From the NCBI RefSeq assembly GCF_037198315.1, contig NZ_CP144913.1, positions 3,038,001 through 3,102,000 on the forward strand: DNA of 64,000 nt, written 5' to 3'. Numbering within the stretch: the first letter of the stretch is position 1; the number at the start of each line of letters is the position of its first letter. Below the pieces are notes generated by a model. That model was not told the origin of the DNA, searched no databases, and saw nothing but the letters and a program-made list of their open reading frames with translations. The stretch is from Janibacter sp. A1S7 (GTDB taxonomy: Bacteria; Actinomycetota; Actinomycetes; Actinomycetales; Dermatophilaceae). Below are positions 58,752-64,000 of the stretch, piece after piece. The translations under genes and the position numbers were made by a program.

Positions 58752-60251
58752 TCACCCGTGGGTGATGCGCCCCCCGACGATGGTCGCCAGGGGGCGCATC
58801 GCCCGCAGGTGGGCGGCCTGCTCGGCGGTGCTCCGCAGGCTCGGGGGCGTGGGGTCCTCGTCGAGGAGCACGAGGTCGCCGGGCCCTCCGACCTCGATCG
58901 AGGTGATCCCGTCGGTCGAGGCCTCGAGCGCCTCCTGCGGACTGAGGGCCTGCTCCGGCGCCCAGGGTTCCCGCTCGTCGGCGCTGCGGTGGACCGCGGC
59001 GGCCATGGCCAGCCACGGGTCGAGCGGGGCGACGGGGGCATCCGACCCGAGACGAAGGGGGACCCCCGCGTCCGTCATCCAGCGCAGGGCGAAGCACCGG
59101 TCGAGCCGGTCCGACCAGAGGTCCTCGGTCGAGTCCCGGTCATCGAGCAGATGGGCCGGCTGCACGCTGGCGACCAGGCCGAGCTCGGCCATCTGCGGCA
59201 GGACCTCCCGGCGCACGAGCTGGGCGTGCTCGATGCTGCCGCGGGCCCCGGTGGCGGCGAAGGCAGCGACGGCGTCGACGAGGGCGGCATCGCCGATGGC
59301 GTGGACGGCTCCGATGAGGCCGTTCGCACGGGCACGGGTCAGCAGCTCGGTCAGTTCCTGCCGGTCGACGTTCTGCTTGCCGCGGGGGTCGCCGAGGGTC
59401 GTGTCGGTGAGGAAGGGCTCGCAGCACCATGCCGTGCGTGTGTTGAGGGACCCGTCGCTGATGATCTTGAGCGGGCCCATGGTGACCATGCCGGCCTCGT
59501 CGAGGACATCGCCGGTGCGCGCACCGGCCGCGATGACGTCCTCGAGGCCCTCGGGGTAGGTGCAGGTGCGCACACGCAGGCGGTCCAGCCCCGCCCAGGT
59601 GCGCCACGGCCACGCGGTGCGCCCCGACTCGAACTCCATGTCGACGATGCCGACGACGCCCTTGGCCGCGGCGTCGCTCATGGCGGCGTCGATGGAGCCG
59701 TGGACGAGTCGAGGATCCTCGGACAGGTCGCTCAGGTGCGTGTAGATGGGGAACCAGTCGTCCTCGTCGAGATGACCGGGGTGGTGCGGACGAGCGAGCG
59801 CACGGAAGGCAGCGCTGCTCAGCCATCCGGCGTGGCAGTCCCCGGAGATGAGGACGACGGGGTGGTCGCCGGCGGCGGCGTCGAGCTCGGCGGTCGTGGG
59901 CAGTCGGTCCCAGTCGGTGACCCGCCAGCCGAAGCCCTGCACCACCGCGCCGGGCTCGAGATCGCTCTCGGCGATGTGCCGGGCGATCCGGGCGGTGACC
60001 TCCTCCGGCCCTGCCGTGTCGGAGACGTCGACGCGCCGGGTCATGGCCGCCCACTGGCCGAAGTGCACGTGCGCGTCCCACAGGCCGGGGATGACCAGGG
60101 CTCCCCCGGCGTCGTGGTGCTGGGCTCCGGCGCGGTCCAGGTGCGGCCCGATCTCCTCGATCACGCCGTGGCGGATACGCGCGTCGACGGGGTCGGCGCC
60201 GGGGCGGAGTCGGACACCCGTGAGGAGGGCGTGCGGATCCTGATCGGTCAT
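58752..60251 (-). CDS. Amidohydrolase family 3 protein (YtcJ-like)
   Basis: 499 residues, metal-dependent amidohydrolase superfamily. The first metal site is VIPGLWDAHVHFGQW (HxH), GAVHAIGDAALVDAV supplies a further His, SIEHAQLVRREVLPQMAEL another His, and LGSDAPVAPLDPWLAMAAAV the catalytic Asp. A small composite beta-sandwich is formed by the N-terminus and the C-terminus (LVLLDEDPTPPS and VGGRITHG). These enzymes hydrolyse N-acyl or formamide-type bonds; the physiological substrate is not predictable. Start ATG at 60251, preceded by TACAGT at 7 nt. Convergent with the foreign-looking gene, 6 bp apart. Confidence 0.9.
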   Translation of the reverse strand: MTDQDPHALLTGVRLRPGADPVDARIRHGVIEEIGPHLDRAGAQHHDAGGALVIPGLWDAHVHFGQWAAMTRRVDVSDTAGPEEVTARIARHIAESDLEPGAVVQGFGWRVTDWDRLPTTAELDAAAGDHPVVLISGDCHAGWLSSAAFRALARPHHPGHLDEDDWFPIYTHLSDLSEDPRLVHGSIDAAMSDAAAKGVVGIVDMEFESGRTAWPWRTWAGLDRLRVRTCTYPEGLEDVIAAGARTGDVLDEAGMVTMGPLKIISDGSLNTRTAWCCEPFLTDTTLGDPRGKQNVDRQELTELLTRARANGLIGAVHAIGDAALVDAVAAFAATGARGSIEHAQLVRREVLPQMAELGLVASVQPAHLLDDRDSTEDLWSDRLDRCFALRWMTDAGVPLRLGSDAPVAPLDPWLAMAAAVHRSADEREPWAPEQALSPQEALEASTDGITSIEVGGPGDLVLLDEDPTPPSLRSTAEQAAHLRAMRPLATIVGGRITHG

Positions 60252-60258
60252 GATCGGC

Positions 60259-60264
60259 ACTGTA
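60259..60264 (-). promoter_or_regulatory. -10 box for a leaderless transcript
   Basis: Minus-strand TACAGT lies 7 nt before the ATG at 60251. Confidence 0.5.
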
Positions 60265-60300
60265 CGGCGCGGACACCCTCGCGGCATTCCCCTTCACGTC

Positions 60301-60430
60301 GTGGCCGCCGTCGAGGCAGCGCCCGCCCATCTGCCCAACGATGTGGAGGTCCGCATCACCGGGGTCCGCACGACCCCCACGGCCGTCGCCGTCACCCTGG
60401 CGATCTGCGATGCGAGCACCCGCGAAGGGA
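60301..60430 (+). pseudogene. Short coding-like remnant in the gap 60252-60529
   Basis: From a GTG at 60301 the frame reads VAAVEAAPAHLPNDVEVRIT then GVRTTPTAVAVTLAICDAS with strongly GC-biased third positions for about 40 codons, then degenerates near 60430 (GAAGGGAGG). No protein family is recognised. It may be a decayed gene fragment or a very short gene overlapping the end of the convergent membrane-protein gene. The rest of the gap shows nothing clear. Confidence 0.35.
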
Positions 60431-60529
60431 GGAGTCCGTCGCCCTGTCCTGACCGAAGACCTGGATCTGCTCAGTCCCGTGCCTCGTCGTTGGCCTGGCG
60501 GTTCGCCGTTCACTGGCCGGCGCGGGGGG

Positions 60530-61603
60530 TCACGTGATGCGATCGGTGGCGACCGCCATGAGCCGCTCCACCGGACCGCGGCCGACGAGTCGCCACCACA
60601 TCCAGCAGGCGAGGACGGTCCCGACGAGGATGCCACCGGCCAGCAACGGCCAGTGGTCGGCGCGCGCCTGCCAGTCGACCGTCCGCGTCACGAGCGCGAT
60701 CAGGGCCACGTGCAGCACGTATGAGGTGAGTGCCAGCGCGCCGACGGCCCGCACGGGCGCCATCGCGGTGACCGCCGACGACGCCCGCGGCCAGCGCGCG
60801 AGGAGGACGATCGCCCCGAAGGCACAGCCGGTCAGCGCCAGGTCCAGGAGCGAGTCGGTCAGGTCCCCGGAGACGACCTCGCTGCGTCCGATACCCGTGC
60901 CCGTCAGCCACAGGCCGACGACGGCGACACCGGCGAGCACACCGACCACGAGCGAACCGACCGCCACCCGTCGCGACAGGCCCCGGCGGGCGAGCACCAC
61001 CCCGATGAGGACGAAGGGCAGCAGGCTCACCACGCGGTAGTGCGTGGACAGGACGAACCACTGGAGCACCTGATCGACCCACGCATCGGAGGACACGCGG
61101 GCGGGGTCGAGGACGGCCCGCGCAGCGGCATTGACCGCCGGACCTGCGGCGAAGGTGACGACGGCGAGCCCGGTGAGCACGGTCGCGGACAACAGGGTCA
61201 GTGGCGCCGCGACGACCAGCGTGGCGCCGAGGGACTGCAGCACGATCGCGACGAAGGTGTGCAACTGCTCGAGCGCGACCCCGATCGCGATCAGGATCAC
61301 GCCACGGACCAGGTTGCGCAGCACGAAGGTCCTGCCGGCCACCGGCCTGCGCGCCCGGGTGAGCACGACCCCGGCAGAGACCCCCATGACCAGGGCGAAG
61401 AGCGGGGAGGCGACGTTGTTGACCACGAGGAGCGCGGCCCTGACCGGGACCGCATCGGTCGGCGCCCACACCCGCACGTGCGCGACCACCATGCAGACGA
61501 CGGCGATGCCGCGCACGAGGTCCACAGCGGGATCGCGCCCGTTGTCCCACGGCATGGGGCGACCCTGTGCAGTAGTACGCCCACGGCTGGACAGGATCGT
61601 CAC
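60530..61603 (-). CDS. DUF418/DUF1624-like multispanning membrane protein
   Basis: 357 residues with about ten membrane segments. It begins DPAVDLVRGIAVVCMVVAHV, the conserved start (DxxRG...H) of heparan-alpha-glucosaminide N-acetyltransferase-like and DUF418 proteins, and ends with GALALTSYVLHVALIALVTR, a DUF418 hallmark, then a short basic tail. Such proteins are thought to transfer acyl groups across or at the membrane. Start GTG at 61603 with GGAGG about 13 nt ahead; an ATG 16 codons further in (MPWDNG) is possible. Single gene. Confidence 0.82.
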   Translation of the reverse strand: MTILSSRGRTTAQGRPMPWDNGRDPAVDLVRGIAVVCMVVAHVRVWAPTDAVPVRAALLVVNNVASPLFALVMGVSAGVVLTRARRPVAGRTFVLRNLVRGVILIAIGVALEQLHTFVAIVLQSLGATLVVAAPLTLLSATVLTGLAVVTFAAGPAVNAAARAVLDPARVSSDAWVDQVLQWFVLSTHYRVVSLLPFVLIGVVLARRGLSRRVAVGSLVVGVLAGVAVVGLWLTGTGIGRSEVVSGDLTDSLLDLALTGCAFGAIVLLARWPRASSAVTAMAPVRAVGALALTSYVLHVALIALVTRTVDWQARADHWPLLAGGILVGTVLACWMWWRLVGRGPVERLMAVATDRIT

Positions 61604-61765
61604 GAGCGAGGAACCTCCATGTCTGGTGTGGGCGCGACGAGTCTAGGTGTGACCACGCAACCCCGCTCGGGGACGACTCCGGTGGCGCCTGCCCGGACAC
61701 GAGCGTTCCCTGTCCACGGCGAAGAACGGGCGAGACCCCCCTTCGCCCGGCCGAGCTGCTCGGGG

Positions 61766-62113
61766 TTACGGGTCGTCGTCGGTCGCCGCGGAGGTCCCCG
61801 ACCCCGGCTCCGGGGAGCCCGCGCGCAGCATCTCGCGGAGGTCGTCGATCTTCGCCGCGGTGATGACGATCCCGTAGGCGAGCGACGTCCAGCCCACCAG
61901 CGCCGCGACCAGGCTCGCGATGAGCAGACCGGTGACGTCCTCACCCGAGGGCGGCCACATCGTCCACGGCAACCACCCGGTGGCGAAGATGCCCAGCGCG
62001 GCGAGCGCACCGAGCACGACGGTGCCCGTCACGAGCGGCGCGACGGGGTCCTTGTCCACGAGGCCGCTGAGGTGCGGCTCCTCACGGCGGAGCGGTCGAC
62101 GCTTCGCAGTCAT
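61766..62113 (-). CDS. Small membrane protein, unknown function
   Basis: 115 residues. Basic N-terminus (TAKRRPLRREE), two membrane segments (PLVTGTVVLGALAALGIFAT and LLIASLVAALVGWTSLAYGI) and a short acidic C-terminus. No family recognised. It lies 67 bp after the fumC stop on the same strand and could be cotranscribed; the ribosome site is poor. The region between it and the DUF418-like gene (61604-61765) holds no supported gene. Confidence 0.72.
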   Translation of the reverse strand: MTAKRRPLRREEPHLSGLVDKDPVAPLVTGTVVLGALAALGIFATGWLPWTMWPPSGEDVTGLLIASLVAALVGWTSLAYGIVITAAKIDDLREMLRAGSPEPGSGTSAATDDDP

Positions 62114-62180
62114 CGTCGGGTGGCTTCGAGGCTCACTGGCGCTCCCCGGACCTCACCCACCAGGTCGGCGGAGGCCATGG

Positions 62181-63584
62181 TCAGCCCGCGCTCGGGTGGG
62201 TCATGTCGGCCGGCACCACCCAGGCGTCGAAGTCCTCGCCGCTGATGTCCCCGGAGGCGATGGCCGCCTCGCGCAGGCTCGTGCCCTCCTTGTGCGCCTT
62301 CTTGGCGATCGCCGCCGCCTTGTCGTAGCCGATGTGCCGGTTGAGTGCCGTCACGACCATGAGGTTGCGCTCGAGGTTGCCCTCGATGGCCTCGGTGACC
62401 GGCTCGATGCCGACTGCGCAGTGCTCGTCGAAGGAGACGCACGCGTCGGCGATCAGGCGGATCGACTCCAGCACCGCGTGCGCCATGACCGGCTTGTAGA
62501 CATTGAGCTGGAAGTTGCCCTGGCTGCCCGCGAAGCCCACCGTCGCGTCGTTGCCGAAGACCCGGGTCGCGACCATCGTCAGCGCCTCGGCCTGGGTCGG
62601 GTTGACCTTGCCCGGCATGATCGAGGACCCCGGCTCGTTCTCCGGGATGGCCAGCTCGCCGATGCCGTTGCGCGGGCCGGAGGCGTACCAGCGCACGTCG
62701 TTGGCGATCTTCATCAACGCGCCGGCGAGGGTGCGAAGGGAGGCACTCACCTCGACGAGCGCGTCGTGCGCCGAGAGGCTGGCGAAGAGGTTCTCCGCCT
62801 GGGTGAAGTCGTACCCGGTCTCCGCGCTGATCTTCGTCGCGGTGAGCGCGCCGAACTCCGGGTGGGCGTTCAGGCCGGTCCCGACCGCGGTGCCCCCGAT
62901 GGCCAGCTCGCGGGCGCGCTCGTCGGCGTGCCGCACGGCGTCGAGAGCGAAGTCCATCTGGGCGACCCAGCCATCGATGACCTGACCGAGGGTGACCGGG
63001 GTGGCGTCCTGCAGGTGGGTGCGACCGACCATGACGACGTCGGCGTACTGCCGGGCCTTGTCGGCCAAGGTGTCGCGCAACTGCGTGACGGAGGGGTAGA
63101 GGCGCTCGTTGAGGTCGAGGACGATCGCGATGTGCATCGCCGTGGGGAAGGTGTCGTTGCTCGACTGGCCACGGTTGACGTGGTCGTTGGGGTGGACCGG
63201 CGTCTTCGTGCCCATCTGCCCGCCGGCGATCTCGATGCCGCGGTTGGAGATGACCTCGTTGGAGTTCATGTTCGACTGCGTGCCCGAGCCGGTCTGGAAG
63301 ACCACCAGCGGGAAGTGCTCGTCCAGCTCCCCCCTGATGACCTCGTCCGCGGCCTGCGTCACCAGGTCGGCCACGTCCTGCGGCAGCTCGCCGAGCTCGG
63401 CGTTGGCCAGTGCGGTCGACTTCTTCAGCGTGCCGAGTGCGCGGATCATCGAGCGGCCCCACACGAAGGTGTCGCGGCCGATGTCGAAATTGCCCAGCGA
63501 GCGCTGCGTCTGTGCGCCCCAGTACTTGTCCGCGGGCACCTCGATGGTGCCCATGCTGTCCTTCTCCGCACGCGTCTGAGTCAT
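62181..63584 (-). CDS. fumC: Fumarate hydratase, class II
   Basis: 467 residues. TCA-cycle enzyme converting fumarate and malate. The superfamily signature [17 protein letters not shown] is intact, as are [19 protein letters not shown] and [15 protein letters not shown], which build the active site with the catalytic Ser in the GSSIMPGK loop. No iron-sulfur Cys set is seen, in line with class II. Start [10 protein letters not shown] at 63584, with TAGCGT 7 nt upstream and no Shine-Dalgarno. Confidence 0.97.
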   Translation of the reverse strand: MTQTRAEKDSMGTIEVPADKYWGAQTQRSLGNFDIGRDTFVWGRSMIRALGTLKKSTALANAELGELPQDVADLVTQAADEVIRGELDEHFPLVVFQTGSGTQSNMNSNEVISNRGIEIAGGQMGTKTPVHPNDHVNRGQSSNDTFPTAMHIAIVLDLNERLYPSVTQLRDTLADKARQYADVVMVGRTHLQDATPVTLGQVIDGWVAQMDFALDAVRHADERARELAIGGTAVGTGLNAHPEFGALTATKISAETGYDFTQAENLFASLSAHDALVEVSASLRTLAGALMKIANDVRWYASGPRNGIGELAIPENEPGSSIMPGKVNPTQAEALTMVATRVFGNDATVGFAGSQGNFQLNVYKPVMAHAVLESIRLIADACVSFDEHCAVGIEPVTEAIEGNLERNLMVVTALNRHIGYDKAAAIAKKAHKEGTSLREAAIASGDISGEDFDAWVVPADMTHPSAG

Positions 63585-63591
63585 GTGGGCC

Positions 63592-63597
63592 ACGCTA
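63592..63597 (-). promoter_or_regulatory. -10 box for a leaderless transcript
   Basis: Minus-strand TAGCGT lies 7 nt before the fumC ATG. Confidence 0.45.
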
Positions 63598-63686
63598 CTC
63601 GGCCGCCCGTGGCATCCGGAGTGAGCCCTACGGCGATGTCCGCACCCGGCATGCGCAATTGCGGGACGCGCGTGCGCGCAACGCCG

Positions 63687-64000
63687 TCAGGTGCGGCCGG
63701 TGAGCATCCGCGTGCCGGTCCCCCGCGCCTCGAGCCCGGCGAGGGCCGACTCCAGGTCCGCCGCCACGACGACGTCCGCCAGGCTCGCCTCGGACAGGAA
63801 GCCCGCATCGGCGATCCCTCGCAGGGCGTCCAGCAGCGGCGTCCAGAATCCGTCCGCGTCGAGGAAGCCGACCGGCTTGTCGAGCAGCCCGATCTGGCGC
63901 CAGGTCCACACCTCGAAGACCTCCTCGAGCGTGCCCATCCCTCCCGGCAGCGCGAGGAAGGCGCTCGTCAGGTCGGCCATCAGCGCCTTGCGCTCGTGCA
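63687..64000 (-). CDS. LOG family (TIGR00730) protein, 5' end outside window
   Basis: The last 104 residues of a Rossmann-fold protein related to LONELY GUY cytokinin-activating enzymes (phosphoribohydrolases of nucleoside 5'-monophosphates). The visible part starts [20 protein letters not shown] and continues with the diagnostic PGGMGTLEE motif and [20 protein letters not shown]. The active-site Arg and Glu of the family are within this region (RK, E). Lies about 100 bp upstream of fumC on the same strand. The N-terminal Rossmann motif is beyond the window edge. Confidence 0.88.
   Translation of the reverse strand, partial: HERKALMADLTSAFLALPGGMGTLEEVFEVWTWRQIGLLDKPVGFLDADGFWTPLLDALRGIADAGFLSEASLADVVVAADLESALAGLEARGTGTRMLTGRT

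Overview
The window is a very GC-rich bacterial chromosome segment, densely coding, with short gaps, many ATGA/GTGA stop-start overlaps and GTG starts. Gene content points to an aerobic actinomycete: a CorA-independent but FprA-type ferredoxin reductase, a long-form GAPDH, a glutamine-dependent NAD synthetase with a nitrilase domain, PPDK, an MMPL transporter, DUF5996, class II fumarase and a trans-acting enoyl-reductase-like protein. Micrococcales, probably Intrasporangiaceae (Janibacter-like), is my inference and not a proven assignment. I see no rRNA or tRNA gene, CRISPR array, insertion sequence or replication origin.

Layout. 1-8.9 kb: end of a quinone oxidoreductase, an ABC exporter operon (large FtsX-type permease with two ATPases), an FAD dehydrogenase and a membrane-anchored metallophosphoesterase. 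9.2-13.2 kb: GAPDH, then a three-gene operon of a Gly/Asp/Ala repeat peptide, a JmjC/cupin oxygenase and a sucrase/ferredoxin-like protein. 13.4-23.1 kb: enoyl-reductase-like protein, tandem GNAT, crotonase, a secreted or anchored Ser/Thr-rich protein, an MMPL-SRPBCC operon divergent from an MFS pump, a SSAT-like GNAT and a second SRPBCC protein. 23.2-25.9 kb: PPDK. 26-34.8 kb: a LysR regulator divergent from a small His-rich ORF, FprA, a DHA2 MFS pump, an NmrA-like protein with DUF5996, and NAD synthetase. 34.8-41.9 kb: a CYP102-like P450, acyl-CoA synthetase, aldo/keto reductase, nitronate monooxygenase and a Baeyer-Villiger-type monooxygenase. 41.9-46.1 kb: a nitrite/NO cassette (Cys-containing winged-helix regulator, DUF2249, hemerythrin, and a membrane-cupredoxin-NirK fusion). 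46.2-49.5 kb: an overlapping pair, ATP-grasp ligase plus a large protein whose C-terminus looks papain-like. 49.5-57.2 kb: alpha/beta hydrolase, BrkB-family protein, cupin, AhpF-AhpC, and a cNMP/CBS/DUF294 protein coupled to a DEDDh exonuclease. 57.2-58.7 kb: an apparently imported gene next to a gene remnant. 58.7-64 kb: amidohydrolase, DUF418/DUF1624-like membrane protein, small membrane protein, fumarase and the start of a LOG-family gene.

The most interesting candidates are (i) the repeat-peptide/JmjC/ferredoxin-like operon, which has the shape of a peptide-modification system; (ii) the ATP-grasp plus papain-like pair; and (iii) the three-part nitrite reductase fusion with its regulator. 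Sequence-level signals outside genes include a dispersed 60-80 bp intergenic repeat family, a strongly over-represented octamer GAAGGGGG on both strands, and many genes with a TANNNT box 6-8 nt before the start codon and no Shine-Dalgarno sequence, as expected for leaderless mRNAs. All family calls were made by reading motifs; no database search was run.
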